Below, piece after piece: positions 33,684 to 42,927 of a DNA stretch of 59,692 bases. A program made the position numbers and the translations under genes. The first letter of the stretch is position 1; the number at the start of each line of letters is the position of its first letter. Below the pieces are notes generated by a model. The model did not search any database, was not told the DNA's origin, and was given only the letters and a program-made list of their open reading frames with translations. The stretch spans positions 1 through 59,692 of the forward strand of contig NZ_FNWU01000010.1 of assembly GCF_900108505.1 (NCBI RefSeq). The letters run 5' to 3'. Source of the stretch: Halopenitus malekzadehii (lineage in GTDB: Archaea; Halobacteriota; Halobacteria; Halobacteriales; Haloferacaceae).

Positions 33684-34619
33684 ATGTCCTTGCGCGTGAC
33701 CTTCCTCGGGACCGGCGGCGCCGTCCCGACCACCGAACGAGCCCCAAGCGCCGTGTTCTGCAACCGCGATGGCGATCGGTTGCTCTTCGACTGCGGCGAG
33801 GGGACCCAACGCCAGATGATGCGGTTCGGTACCGGGTTCACCGTCGACCATATCTTCATCTCACACCTCCACGGTGACCACGTCCTCGGACTTCCCGGCC
33901 TGATCCAGACGATGGACTTCAACGATCGCACCGAGCCCCTGACGATCCACTGCCCGCCGAACACGACCCGACACCTCCACGACCTCGTTCACGCCGCGGG
34001 TCACGACCCCGCCTTTCAGGTGCGGTTCTCCGAGGTCGCACCCGGAACCGTCGCGCTCGACGCCGACGAGTACGCAGTCCACGCCTTCGAGACGTCACAC
34101 GGCACGCGATCACAGGGGTACGTCCTCGAGGAGGACGACCGGCCGGGGCGGTTCGATCGACCGAAGGCCGAGGAGCTGGGTGTCCCCGTTGGGCCCAAGT
34201 TCGGCCGGCTCCACGAGGGCGAGCCCGTCGAACTCGCGGACGGCACCGTGGTCCGTCCCGAGCAGGTCGTCGGTCCGCCTCGTCCGGGCCGCCGCATCGT
34301 CTACACCGCCGACACCCGCCCGCAGGAGCGCACCGTCGAGGTCGCCGCGGACGCGGACCTGCTGATCCACGACGCCACCTTTGCCGACGATATGGCGGAT
34401 CGCGCGCGCAAAACTGCCCACTCGACCGGTCGTGAAGCCGCCGGGATCGCCGACCGCGCCGGCGTGGCGCGGCTCGCGCTGATACACGTCTCCTCGCGGT
34501 ACGCCGGCGACGCCTCGGCGATCGAACGGGAGGCCCGCGAGGCCTTTGCCCGCGAGTGTTTCGTTCCGGGTGATGGCCGGACGATCGACGTTCCGTATCC
34601 GGACGCCGAGGACGACTGA
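33684..34619 (+). CDS. rnz: Ribonuclease Z (tRNA 3' processing endonuclease)
   Basis: A 311-residue short-form tRNase Z that cuts the 3' trailer from pre-tRNAs before CCA is added, consistent with tRNA genes here lacking CCA. Metallo-beta-lactamase motifs: FLGTGGAVPT, DCGEGTQRQM, the zinc signature HLHGDH (His61, His63, Asp65, His66), FETSHGTRSQGY, YTADTRP and the final histidine in ALIHVSSRY. The exosite region (RPGRFDRPKAEELGVPVGPKFGRLHEGE) is complete. Length is normal. Confidence 0.96.
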   Translation: MSLRVTFLGTGGAVPTTERAPSAVFCNRDGDRLLFDCGEGTQRQMMRFGTGFTVDHIFISHLHGDHVLGLPGLIQTMDFNDRTEPLTIHCPPNTTRHLHDLVHAAGHDPAFQVRFSEVAPGTVALDADEYAVHAFETSHGTRSQGYVLEEDDRPGRFDRPKAEELGVPVGPKFGRLHEGEPVELADGTVVRPEQVVGPPRPGRRIVYTADTRPQERTVEVAADADLLIHDATFADDMADRARKTAHSTGREAAGIADRAGVARLALIHVSSRYAGDASAIEREAREAFARECFVPGDGRTIDVPYPDAEDD

Positions 34620-34776
34620 GCCACCGATCGTCGAGATCGTCGATCACGACCCAGCAGACAGCCATTCGTTGCCGATCCGGCAAACAGCCATTCGTCGCGG
34701 ATCCATTAATCATCGAACACGGCGTACTGGAACCGGTCCTCCGACTCCCGGTCAGCGTCGATCCCCCTCGCCGTGG

Positions 34777-34785
34777 AGTATTTAT
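34777..34785 (+). promoter_or_regulatory. TATA-like element fixing the DUF460 start
   Basis: GTATTTATCC centred near 34781. The expected transcription start, about 34807, coincides with the GTG at 34809, so the longer frame beginning at 34773 is unlikely to be used. Confidence 0.55.
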
Positions 34786-34808
34786 CCGTCGATCGCCTAC
34801 CGCCGGAC

Positions 34809-36872
34809 GTGACTGCCCGGACCGTTCGCGCCCTCGACCGTCCGGTGTTCGGAGTCGACGTCCAAAGCGGCGACGTCCGCGGGGACGCTCCCGCGTACGC
34901 GCTCGTCACCCTCACCCCGCTGTCCGCAGCCGAGGAGGACGCGGTGCCGGAGGCAGAGCGTCCCGACGTCGACGGACCGATCGCCCGGGTCGACCGCGAC
35001 GTCGTCTCCCTCCGGAAGCTCCTCCGACTGATCGACGAGCGTGAGCCGGCCCGGATCGCCACCGACAACGCCTACGAGCTGGCGGCCGACACGGGCGAGC
35101 TCGTCCAGCTCCTCCGGTCGTTACCGGACGGAACTCGGCTCGTCCAGGTGACCGGCGCCGAACGACCCGAACCCCTCTCGCGGGTGGCCTCCCGCCACGG
35201 CATCCCCTACGACTCCGACCCGATGGCGGAGGCGGAGGCGGCCGCCCGGCTCGCGGCGGCCAACGTCGGCCACGAGGTGACGGCGTTCACGGACGAGACC
35301 ACCGTGAAGGTCGCTCGGGGTCGATCGACCGGCAAGGGCGGGTGGAGCCAGGACCGGTACACCCGCCGGATCCACGGCAACGTGAAAAAGCGGAGCCGAC
35401 AGGTCGAATCGGAGCTCCGGTCGGCGAACCTCGAGTACGACCGCGAGGTGACCGAGAAGTACGGCGGCTACGCCAACGCCGTTTTCACGGTTTCGGCCCG
35501 CCCCGAGGACATCCCCGTCTCGAACTCCCGGGCGGGCGACGTCCGCGTCGAGGTCGAACGCGAACGGCGGGACGGGATCGCCTATGAACCGCTCGTGCAG
35601 CGGCGCGACCACGTGATCGTCGGGATCGATCCCGGCACGACGACCGCGGCGGCCGTGGTCGGCCTCGACGAAACGGTCCACGACGTGTACTCCACCAGAA
35701 CCGCCGACACCGCCGAGGTCATCGAGTGGGTGATCGAGCGCGGTCGCCCGACGATCGTCGCGGCCGACGTCGAGCCGATGCCCGATACCGTTGAGTCGAT
35801 CCGGCGCTCGTTCGACGCGGCCGGGTGGATCCCCGACAGCGACCTCCCGGTCGACGAGAAGCTCCACCGGACCCGCGAGTTCGCGACCGACAACGACCAC
35901 GAGCGGGACGCGCTGGCGGCGGCCCTGTACGCGCTCGACGACCACGCCGACCAGTTCGACCGGATCGCCGAGAAGACCCCACCACGGCTCGACCGGGAGG
36001 CCGTGATCGCCCGCGTCGTGTCAGGCGAGGAGTCGGTCGAGACGGTCATCGACGATCTCCGCGACGACGCGGGCGACGGGGGCGGTGAGGGGTCTGCAGA
36101 CGAGGGAGACGGAGGTGGCGGCGACAGCGACGCCGAACCCGAACGCACCGAGGAGGAACGCGAGATACGCCGGCTCCGCGACCGCGTCGAGCGACTCGAG
36201 GGGCACGTCGACGACCTGACCGACAAACTCGACGACCGCGACGACCGGATCGAGGACCTCGAGACCGAACTCTCCGAGGCCAAACGCCAGGAGCGGATCG
36301 AGGCCCGTGAGCGGCGCGCGGTCTCCCGGCTCGAGCGCGAGACGGACCGGCTCGAGCGCGAGCGCGACGAGGCCCGCGAGCGCGCCGACCGCCTCGCCGA
36401 GAAGCTCGAGCGGCTCAAGGCGCTCTGGAAGCTCGACCACTCCGACTTCGCCGACGTCGCGGCGGGGCGCGACCTCGTGGCCGTCAAGGCGGTCGAGCAG
36501 TTCACCCGCGCCGCGATCGAGACGGCCGACCGCGAGTACGGCCTCGCCGCCGGCGACGTGGTCTATCTCCGGGATGCCTCGGGTGCGGGCCGGCAGACTG
36601 CCGCGTTGCTGGCGGAGACGGAACCCCGCCTCGTTCTGAAGGAGGGGACGCTTTCCGAGGCGGCCGACGCCGTCCTCTTCGAGGAGTCGGTCCCGGTCGC
36701 GCCGGCCGACGACGTCGCCCTGCAGGAGGTCGACGACCTCGCGGTCGCCCGCGAGAGCGACGTCGAGGCCGCCATCGACGACTGGGAGCGACGGGCACGC
36801 GAGCGGGAACGCCAGCAACAGAGCGAGCTCGTCGATCAGATCATCTCCGAGCACCGGGCCGAGCGGTCGTGA
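34809..36872 (+). CDS. DUF460 protein: RNase H-fold domain plus coiled coil
   Basis: A 687-residue archaeal protein. The N-terminal part (VFGVDVQSGDV... up to about residue 250) precedes a RuvC/YqgF-like RNase H-fold domain with VIVGIDPGTTTAAAVVGL (Asp274), IVAADVEPMP and DNDHERDALAAALYAL, giving the acidic residues of a possible nuclease site. From about 430 to 560 comes a long charged coiled coil (IRRLRDRVERLEGHVDDLTDKL). A small C-terminal domain ends the protein. The family is conserved in archaea; function is not established, though a role on nucleic acids is suggested by the fold. Confidence 0.88.
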   Translation: MTARTVRALDRPVFGVDVQSGDVRGDAPAYALVTLTPLSAAEEDAVPEAERPDVDGPIARVDRDVVSLRKLLRLIDEREPARIATDNAYELAADTGELVQLLRSLPDGTRLVQVTGAERPEPLSRVASRHGIPYDSDPMAEAEAAARLAAANVGHEVTAFTDETTVKVARGRSTGKGGWSQDRYTRRIHGNVKKRSRQVESELRSANLEYDREVTEKYGGYANAVFTVSARPEDIPVSNSRAGDVRVEVERERRDGIAYEPLVQRRDHVIVGIDPGTTTAAAVVGLDETVHDVYSTRTADTAEVIEWVIERGRPTIVAADVEPMPDTVESIRRSFDAAGWIPDSDLPVDEKLHRTREFATDNDHERDALAAALYALDDHADQFDRIAEKTPPRLDREAVIARVVSGEESVETVIDDLRDDAGDGGGEGSADEGDGGGGDSDAEPERTEEEREIRRLRDRVERLEGHVDDLTDKLDDRDDRIEDLETELSEAKRQERIEARERRAVSRLERETDRLERERDEARERADRLAEKLERLKALWKLDHSDFADVAAGRDLVAVKAVEQFTRAAIETADREYGLAAGDVVYLRDASGAGRQTAALLAETEPRLVLKEGTLSEAADAVLFEESVPVAPADDVALQEVDDLAVARESDVEAAIDDWERRARERERQQQSELVDQIISEHRAERS

Positions 36873-36919
36873 GGGTGGCGGCGCCGGTCGTCGGGTCGTC
36901 AGGTCAGCGGCGACGTCGG

Positions 36920-36975
36920 TCGTCGGGTCGTCAGGTCGTCAGGTCGTCAGGTCGTCAGGTCGTCAGGTCGTCAGG
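36920..36975. repeat. 8 bp tandem repeat (GTCGTCAG) x7
   Basis: Seven consecutive 8 bp units, the first with one change. Related GTCGTCGG and GTCAGCGG units occur back to 36888, just after the DUF460 stop (GGTCGTGAGG), whose sequence the unit resembles. Confidence 0.9.
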
Positions 36976-37468
36976 CCGAACGGGCGATATGAACGAGCGG
37001 AAACGTGTCTGAGTGGGATCGCCCCGCCGAGCCCCCGTGTCGTCGTGGAGCCAGCGGCGATTTTGCGCGTGGCACCGCCGTCGGCTGAGACGGCGGATCG
37101 GTTGGAGCGGGGCCGGTCGGCGGGCGATCCCGGTGCAGATCCACAGTGCGGACGTGTCTCAGGACCTCGCTGTGTGTCTGGCCATCAGGCGTCGTGGGTC
37201 GGCGGCCGGTACGTCTCGGGCGGTCGTCGGTCCTCCATCGCTTTCGTTCGTCCCGTGGTCGATCACCTCTCCTCCATCGGTCCCTTCGCCACTCACCAAT
37301 CAAACGATTCTGTCATTTTATGACTCGTAGGAGTCCTTTTGTCTCCTTTCTCACGTGAGAAAAAGACACTCAAGTAGTATATAAGTGTATTCCTTAAACA
37401 CTCTTAATAGTAAAAACCGATCGATGCCGATTCGGGATCAGTCCCACCGGGAACGGTCCCGTCCGGGA
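36976..37468. other. Gene-free stretch with an AT-rich core, palindrome and orphan TATA
   Basis: No convincing gene is seen. 37322-37335 is a GACTC/GAGTC hairpin followed by TTTTG. 37347-37362 is a perfect 16 bp palindrome (TTTCTCACGTGAGAAA). Near 37376-37385 lies GTATATAAG, a good TATA box in either direction, in an AT-rich block (37300-37425) unlike the surrounding DNA. A non-coding RNA or a regulator site is possible; both adjoining genes end here, so the TATA box does not serve either. Confidence 0.45.
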
Positions 37469-38170
37469 TCAGGCCGACTCCGAGCCGTGGTCGATCGCCC
37501 GTTCTCGAACCGACGCCGCCGTCTCGATCCGGGCGAACTCGCCTTCGAGGTGCGCTAGCGCGGTCCGGTGGACGAGGTCGGCGCCGAACGACTCGCCGTC
37601 GAGGTCGCGGTCGAAGCTCGCGGTCGCGTCCCGAACGACGGTCACCGTGAAGCCGCGGTTCTCGGCCATCCGCGTCGTCGTCGAGACGCAGTGGTCGGTG
37701 GTGAGCCCGCAGATCACCAGCCTATCGGAGCCGTGCTCGCGGAGCCACTCCTCGAGGTCGGTCCCGACGAACGCGCCGTTGACCCGCTTCGTGACGAGGT
37801 GTTCGCGTTCACCGTCGGCGGGCTCGAATCCCTCCTTGAACGCGAACCCGGGCTGGTCCCCGCGAAGCGGCGAGTCCGGCTCAGTCGAGTCGTGGCGCAC
37901 GTGTACGACCGGGAGATCCGACTCACGCCAGGCCGCAAGCAGCGTTCGCGCGTTCGCCTCGGCGTCGGGATTGTTGCGGGTGCCCCAGCCGGGTTCGTCG
38001 AACCCGCGCTGGAAGTCGACGAGCACGAGGACGGGGGCGTCGCCGTTCCGTGGCCCGGTTTCGTGGTTCCGTGCCCCGGATTCGTGGTTCCGTGCCCCGG
38101 ATTCGTGGTCCCGTGGCCCGGTTCCGCGATCTCCGTTCGCCGCTCCCGTCGATCCCCGTTCGTCGGTCAT
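37469..38170 (-). CDS. Isochorismatase-family cysteine hydrolase
   Basis: A 233-residue protein from ATG 38170, which overlaps the preceding gene's stop (ATGA). The hydrolase fold has its triad: Asp in [11 protein letters not shown], Lys in [15 protein letters not shown] and Cys in [16 protein letters not shown]. Related enzymes cleave isochorismate, nicotinamide or N-carbamoyl compounds; the substrate here is unknown. The N-terminal 45 residues are a repetitive hydrophilic extension (ARNHESG units, DNA 38056-38118). It is translationally coupled to the YqcI/YcgG gene. Confidence 0.87.
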   Translation of the reverse strand: MTDERGSTGAANGDRGTGPRDHESGARNHESGARNHETGPRNGDAPVLVLVDFQRGFDEPGWGTRNNPDAEANARTLLAAWRESDLPVVHVRHDSTEPDSPLRGDQPGFAFKEGFEPADGEREHLVTKRVNGAFVGTDLEEWLREHGSDRLVICGLTTDHCVSTTTRMAENRGFTVTVVRDATASFDRDLDGESFGADLVHRTALAHLEGEFARIETAASVRERAIDHGSESA

Positions 38171-39006
38171 CGCTGCGCCTCCTGCGGGATCGACGGAGTC
38201 ACCGGCTCCGTCTCGACCAGCCGCGTCGACTTGGGATGCTCGCGGCTGATCGCGATCGGCGGCTCCGACGGAGCCTGGTCCTCGTCGGACGAGAGCATAT
38301 ACTGGGACCACTCTCGGTCGCCCTTATGGCCCCAGTCGCCGAGGTCGGCGTGCGGACAGACGCCGTCGTAGTCGGCGAGCCGGTCCTGGATGATTTCGCG
38401 GGCACGATCGCCCTTCTCGGTGTCGGCAGTGACGTCCAGCTCCTCGAAGAGGGCTCGCGGCTGGAAGGTGATCTCGAGGCCGATCGGACAGTACCGGCTC
38501 TTGCGGTCCGCATAAAACGGTGCCCGACACGTCGGAAAGATCGGCTCGCCGGCGAAACAGAACTCCCAGTAGGGGTCGTCAGGGTCGGTCGGGATCCCGT
38601 CTGGCCACGGGTCGGGGTCGTGGACGTGGAGAAACTGGAGGACGTTCCAGAGGTGCTCGTGATAGGCGGCCTCCGACAGCGGTCGGTCCGGCGGTTTGAA
38701 GAACGTCACCAGCGAGGCGTGGTCGTCGTACTCCGGATAGACGTCGAGATACGCCTGCAGCGTTCGGCCTAGATCCACCAGCGCCGCCGGATCGGTCATC
38801 GAGTCGACGGCGGTATAGAGGGGTGCACCCGCCTCCACCGAGCGCGCGCCGAAGTAGCACGGAAACGGGGACCCGTTCCGCTCGCCGAGCAGCCCCTCAC
38901 GGAACGTCCGCCAGTGGTCGGCCACCCAGTCGGGCGCGGTTCCGTCGTCGACGCGCGCCGCGATCGTCTCCTGCGTGTGGAGCCCGCCAACGATCGGGTC
39001 GGTCAT
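38167..39006 (-). CDS. YqcI/YcgG family protein
   Basis: A 279-residue protein of the YqcI/YcgG family. Typical features are [62 protein letters not shown] and C-terminal [22 protein letters not shown]. Conserved Cys and His residues suggest a metal or heme-like site, but the biochemical role is unknown. The ATG at 39006 is the first in a frame that continues upstream opposite tyrS. It forms a two-gene operon with the isochorismatase-like gene. Confidence 0.85.
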   Translation of the reverse strand: MTDPIVGGLHTQETIAARVDDGTAPDWVADHWRTFREGLLGERNGSPFPCYFGARSVEAGAPLYTAVDSMTDPAALVDLGRTLQAYLDVYPEYDDHASLVTFFKPPDRPLSEAAYHEHLWNVLQFLHVHDPDPWPDGIPTDPDDPYWEFCFAGEPIFPTCRAPFYADRKSRYCPIGLEITFQPRALFEELDVTADTEKGDRAREIIQDRLADYDGVCPHADLGDWGHKGDREWSQYMLSSDEDQAPSEPPIAISREHPKSTRLVETEPVTPSIPQEAQR

Positions 39007-39067
39007 ACGTCCCGATCCGGGACGGACGTATTTCCGTTCATCGGCGAGTCCCGGATCGGTGGACACC

Positions 39068-39137
39068 CGATCACGGCTCGCCCGATCATAGCTCGCCTGA
39101 TCACGGCTTGTCCGACCACGTCTTGCCCGATCACGGC
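39068..39137. repeat. 15 bp degenerate tandem repeat, about 4.5 copies
   Basis: Units of the type CGATCACGGCTCGCC begin at 39068, 39083, 39098, 39113 and 39128, with two to five changes each. They lie between the divergent starts of the YqcI/YcgG gene and tyrS. Confidence 0.8.
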
Positions 39138-39237
39138 CGAGTCGGCTCCGACGGCGTCGATCGGATCCACTGGATCCGGACCATCGTTCGGGGTCGCTTT
39201 CAGAAGGCATATCCGAACGGTTCCCGACCGAGCGTGT

Positions 39238-40227
39238 ATGGACGCCTACGAGCTGATCACCCGGAACGCCGCCGAGGTGGTCACGGAGGAGGAGATCGAG
39301 GCGCTGGCCGACGACCCCGACGGGAAGCGGGCATACGTCGGCTACGAGCCCTCGGGCGTCCTCCACATCGGGCATATGCTGACCGCGAACAAGCTGATCG
39401 ACCTCCAGGAGGCCGGCTTCGAGGTCACCGTCCTCCTGGCGGACGTTCACGCCTACCTCAACGACAAGGGGTCCTTCGAGGCGATCCGCCGGACAGCCGA
39501 GCGGATGCGCGACCAGTTCATCGCCTATGGTCTCGACGCCGACAAGACGCAGTTCGTGCTCGGGTCGGACTTCCAGCTCGAGGACGACTACACCCTGGAC
39601 CTGCACGCCCTGGAGCTCGAGACTACGCTCGCGCGCGCCGAGCGGGCGATGGCCGAGATCAAGTCCGGCGACTCCGTAAAGGTCTCCCAGGCCGTCTACC
39701 CCCTGATGCAGGCGCTCGACATTCCCTACCTCGGCGTCGATCTGGCGGTCGGCGGGATGGAACAGCGGAAGGTCCACATGCTCGCGCGGGACGTCCTGCC
39801 GAGCATCGACCGCACGCCGCCGACGAGCCTACACACGCCGCTCATCGCCGATCTCGCCTCCGGGATCGGGAAGATGTCCTCGAGCACCGGCGTCACCATC
39901 TCGATGGAGGACGCCACGGCGGAGATCGAGGAGAAGGTGAACAAGGCGTACTGTCCGCCCACGGCCGATCCCGACCCCGACGACGAGGGCCGCGAGCGGG
40001 AGAACCCCGTCCTCCAGATCTTCGAGTACCACGTCTTCCCCCGATTCGATAGCGTCGTCGTCGAGCGCCCCGACGAGTACGGCGGCGACCTCGAGTACGA
40101 GGCCTACGACGCCCTCGAGGCCGACCTCGAGTCCGGTGAGCTCCACCCGGCCGACGCGAAATCCGCCCTCGCGGACGCCCTCGATCGGCTCATCGCGCCC
40201 GGCCGCGAGCAGCTCCAGGATCAGTAG
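39238..40227 (+). CDS. tyrS: Tyrosyl-tRNA synthetase
   Basis: A 329-residue archaeal-type TyrRS. Class I signatures are HIGH (43-46, in [13 protein letters not shown]) and KMSSS (212-216). Tyrosine-binding elements include YVGYEPSG and [24 protein letters not shown]. It lacks a bacterial S4 domain, as expected for archaea. The ATG at 39238 is the accepted start because upstream codons are opposite the repeats. Confidence 0.96.
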   Translation: MDAYELITRNAAEVVTEEEIEALADDPDGKRAYVGYEPSGVLHIGHMLTANKLIDLQEAGFEVTVLLADVHAYLNDKGSFEAIRRTAERMRDQFIAYGLDADKTQFVLGSDFQLEDDYTLDLHALELETTLARAERAMAEIKSGDSVKVSQAVYPLMQALDIPYLGVDLAVGGMEQRKVHMLARDVLPSIDRTPPTSLHTPLIADLASGIGKMSSSTGVTISMEDATAEIEEKVNKAYCPPTADPDPDDEGRERENPVLQIFEYHVFPRFDSVVVERPDEYGGDLEYEAYDALEADLESGELHPADAKSALADALDRLIAPGREQLQDQ

Positions 40228-40312
40228 GCCGTCTCCACAGCCCCTCCCACGGCCGCTTCCGGGCCAGCCAGCGTCCGGCGGGTTTAAACCGCGACGGATC
40301 GAACCGGGGCCC

Positions 40313-40600
40313 ATGAGCGACGACGGCGAGGGCCGACGTGACCTCAGAATGCCCGACGAGGACGAGGTGTTCGCCGAGGTCACGAACATGCTCGGAGCGA
40401 ATCGCGTCACCGTTCGCTGTGCAGACGGCACGGAGCGAACCGCCCGTATCCCCGGCCGGATGCAAAAGCGCATCTGGATCCGCGAGGGGGACATCGTCCT
40501 CGTGGAACCGTGGGACTGGCAGGACGAGAAGGCCGACATCGCCTGGCGCTACGAGAAGAGCGAGGCGGACCAGCTGCGCGAGGAAGGACACATCCAATAG
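40313..40600 (+). CDS. eif1A: Translation initiation factor aIF-1A
   Basis: A 95-residue S1/OB-fold factor: [66 protein letters not shown] is near-invariant in archaeal aIF-1A. It binds the A site of the 30S subunit during initiation. TTTAAACC (40282-40289) about 28 bp before the ATG is a plausible TATA element. Confidence 0.97.
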   Translation: MSDDGEGRRDLRMPDEDEVFAEVTNMLGANRVTVRCADGTERTARIPGRMQKRIWIREGDIVLVEPWDWQDEKADIAWRYEKSEADQLREEGHIQ

Positions 40601-40790
40601 CGTCGCCGCGCTGACGGCGACGGCTCGATCGCGGTTTTTCGACGATCCCGTCCCCAGCGATGCGTCCGTGCCGGTCCGCATCCTCCTCGACAACGCATCC
40701 TCCTCGGCAACGCGTCCGCCTCTTCAGCTAGACTCCCACTCACGCCTCGGATGGGAAACGATTAGGGCGCTCGCCGAGTCATCACTCGTG

Positions 40791-41861
40791 ATGCACACGA
40801 ACCGGCCCGACGCCGTTTCCACTCCCGACTCCGGTTCCGATCCCGATCCGGGAGCGACGCCGGGCCGTGATCGTGGGGAGCTTGAGGTCGCGGCCGGCGT
40901 CGGCGTCGTCCTCCTCGTCGGCGTGATCGCGGTCGCCGCGATCGTCGGCGGTCCGGCGATCGCCGCTGTTCCGTCGCTGCCGGGAGGTGACGGCGGTGGC
41001 GCCGACCGACCGGCCTCGACCGCGACCGCCGAGTTCGACGCCGCTGCCGGCACGACCGTGACGGTCACCGAGGTGGTCGACGGCGACACGATGCACGTCC
41101 GACTGCCGGACGGAACGCGCGATACGATCCGGCTGCTCGGCGTCGACACGCCTGAGACTGGGTCCGGGTCGGTTTCGCCCGACGAGTGGGAGTCGATCCC
41201 CGACGACGCCGACGGCCGGGCGTGGCTGTCCGGCTGGGCCGATCGGGCGAGCGCGTACGCGGAGGACCGCCTCGACGGCGAGGAGGTGTACATCGAGACC
41301 GACCCGAACGCGGACGCTCGCGGGAGTTACGGCCGGCTGCTGGTGTACGTCTCGCAGAACGACACGACGGAGGTCTCGTTCAACCGCCGGCTGATCGACC
41401 GCGGATACGCCCGGCTGTACGACACGCCGTTCACGGAGCGGTCCGCCTACCGATCCGCGGAGGCGGCCGCCCGTGATGACGGCCTCGGCGTCTGGGGATA
41501 CGAGGCCGGTGGCGGAACCACCACGACGGACGATGGGATCGCGGTCGCGTCGGTCACCGCGGACGCGCCCGGCAACGACCACGAGAACCGCAACGGGGAG
41601 TTCATCGTCCTCGAGAACCGCGGCGATGAGCCGGTCTCACTCGACGGGTGGACCCTCGCCGACGCGGCCGGGAACACGCACACGGTTCCCGAGGGTGTCG
41701 TCCTCGAACCGGGGGACCGGGTGACCGTTTACTCCGGCGCGGGGACGGACTCCGGGACCGAGCTGTACTGGGACGCCGACTCGGCCGTCTGGAACAACGA
41801 CGGAGACACCGTGATCCTCCGGGATCAGTCGGGGACTGTCCGGATCGAGTACGCGTATTGA
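40791..41861 (+). CDS. Secreted thermonuclease-like protein with lamin-tail domain
   Basis: A 356-residue protein. A hydrophobic segment at about 35-60 (VAAGVGVVLLVGVIAVAAIVGGPAIA) anchors or exports it. Residues about 85-240 form a staphylococcal nuclease domain (TVTEVVDGDTMHVRLPDG, IRLLGVDTPET, GRLLVYV, NRRLIDRGYARLY). Residues about 245-356 are a lamin-tail domain (NGEFIVLENRGDEPVSLDGWTL, WNNDGDTVILRDQSG). The combination is common in haloarchaeal extracellular nucleases. It would digest nucleic acid outside the cell for nutrients. Confidence 0.92.
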   Translation: MHTNRPDAVSTPDSGSDPDPGATPGRDRGELEVAAGVGVVLLVGVIAVAAIVGGPAIAAVPSLPGGDGGGADRPASTATAEFDAAAGTTVTVTEVVDGDTMHVRLPDGTRDTIRLLGVDTPETGSGSVSPDEWESIPDDADGRAWLSGWADRASAYAEDRLDGEEVYIETDPNADARGSYGRLLVYVSQNDTTEVSFNRRLIDRGYARLYDTPFTERSAYRSAEAAARDDGLGVWGYEAGGGTTTTDDGIAVASVTADAPGNDHENRNGEFIVLENRGDEPVSLDGWTLADAAGNTHTVPEGVVLEPGDRVTVYSGAGTDSGTELYWDADSAVWNNDGDTVILRDQSGTVRIEYAY

Positions 41862-41927
41862 GGCGGCGTCGCGGACCGAGCAGTATCCCTCGACGACAGG
41901 CGTCACCACGCTGGCGTCGGCGGTCGC

Positions 41928-41996
41928 CACTCCTCAATGGCGACAGGCGTCACTCATCAATGGCGACGGGTGTCACTCCTCGACGGCGACGAGCGT
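41928..41996. repeat. 23 bp tandem repeat x3 spanning a stop codon
   Basis: Units 41928-41950, 41951-41973 and 41974-41996 share CACTC-TC-A-GGCGAC. The rightmost contains the last codons of mptD (minus strand); each unit contains a TGA or similar at the same place. Period and position resemble the repeat at 6551. Confidence 0.9.
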
Positions 41997-42314
41997 CATC
42001 AGCGGGTAGCCGTCCGCCATCTCCATACGCGTTCGGACGGTCACGCCCTCGTAGTCGATCCGCATCGTGACATCCATCAGCGATCCCGTCAGTTCGGTAT
42101 AACCGTTCTCGTGGTCGATCGCCTCCCGGACGCGGTCGTCGTGGATCGTGACGGTTACCGCCTCACAGAACGGCTGGTTCTCGATGGCCTCGGCCATCGC
42201 GCGCTCGAGGCTGCGCGTGCTCGCCGGACTCACGGGCGTGCCCGCGAACTGGTGGTACAGCGACCCGAACTTGATCCCGGCCTCGAAGCAGGCCTGCTGG
42301 GCGTCGGTGGGCAT
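41973..42314 (-). CDS. mptD: Archaeal dihydroneopterin aldolase (MptD)
   Basis: A 113-residue protein matching archaeal MptD, which cleaves 7,8-dihydroneopterin in tetrahydrofolate or methanopterin synthesis. The sequence ACFEAGIKFGSLYHQFAGTPVS and SLERAMAEAIENQPFCEAVTVTI is characteristic. The start at 42314 is supported by a TATA box (GGTTTATAACC, 42340-42348) about 30 bp upstream. A YgfZ-type folate-binding protein is encoded nearby. Confidence 0.9.
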   Translation of the reverse strand: MPTDAQQACFEAGIKFGSLYHQFAGTPVSPASTRSLERAMAEAIENQPFCEAVTVTIHDDRVREAIDHENGYTELTGSLMDVTMRIDYEGVTVRTRMEMADGYPLMTLVAVEE

Positions 42315-42382
42315 TACCCCGTCCCTCGTCCGCCCTGCGGTTATAAACCCTGATCCACGGGCGAGCGTGGCTGATCGCCGAC

Positions 42383-42451
42383 GTCGGTTCCGGACGGTCG
42401 CCGACGCCGGTTCCGGACGGTCGCCGACGCCGGTTCCGGACGGTCGCCAAC
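42383..42451. repeat. 23 bp tandem repeat x3 in the mptD upstream region
   Basis: Units 42383-42405, 42406-42428 and 42429-42451 are nearly identical and contain GGTTCCGGACGGTCGCC. A partial unit precedes the first. They lie between the divergent starts of mptD and the winged-helix gene. Confidence 0.92.
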
Positions 42452-42512
42452 GTCGACCCGGGAGATCATCGACGCCGGTAGACGTAAACCCGATCCGACC
42501 GTTGCCCCCGAT

Positions 42513-42809
42513 ATGGCAGCGAAGCCGGCGTATCGCGACCGACCCGAGGTCGAGGTCGAGATCCTCGACGCCCTCGTCGACCGCCGAGAGGAGGGAATGA
42601 CGGTATTCGAGCTTCGGGCCGCCGTCGACGCCGACATCGACCGGATCGAGGCGGCGCTCGGCGAGCTGAAGGACGACGGCCTGATCACCGTCGAGCAGGC
42701 CGAGACGCGCCTGCGCGTGTATCCCCACGACCGCGTCGTCCCCGACGCGACGCCGGAACTGGACGACCCCGGCGTGCTCCAGCGGATCCGGTCGAAGCTC
42801 GGCCTGTGA
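42513..42809 (+). CDS. Winged-helix protein (DUF6432-like)
   Basis: A 98-residue protein. RPEVEVEILDALVDRREEGMTVFELRAAVDADIDRIEAALGELKDDGLITVEQ is a winged helix-turn-helix pattern: helix, helix, recognition helix IDRIEAALGELKDDG, then a wing. The C-terminus PGVLQRIRSKLGL is short and helical. It matches a haloarchaeal family that I recall as DUF6432. It is probably a DNA-binding regulator; the target is unknown. A 15 bp repeat (CGACGTCCCC units from 42838) follows its stop. Confidence 0.82.
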   Translation: MAAKPAYRDRPEVEVEILDALVDRREEGMTVFELRAAVDADIDRIEAALGELKDDGLITVEQAETRLRVYPHDRVVPDATPELDDPGVLQRIRSKLGL

Positions 42810-42927
42810 CCGTCCCCCCGCCCGTGGCCGCGGACGACGACGTCCCCATCCACGACGTCCCCGGCCACGACGTCTCGCGTCGCTTCGGGTCACGGGGCTT
42901 TTGACCCCGCGCCAACTTCGGATCGGT

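Noticed and set aside
36920-36975. Possible CRISPR-like array
   Set aside because: The 8 bp units are contiguous without spacers, so it is a simple tandem repeat. No cas genes are present in the window.
36971-37330. Overlapping frames of about 105 codons on both strands
   Set aside because: Arg/Pro/Ser-rich composition typical of non-coding high-GC DNA; acidic bias of real genes is absent.
39007-39777. N-terminal extension of the YqcI/YcgG protein
   Set aside because: The extended frame is the reverse strand of tyrS and the 15 bp repeats; the family N-terminus begins at 39006.
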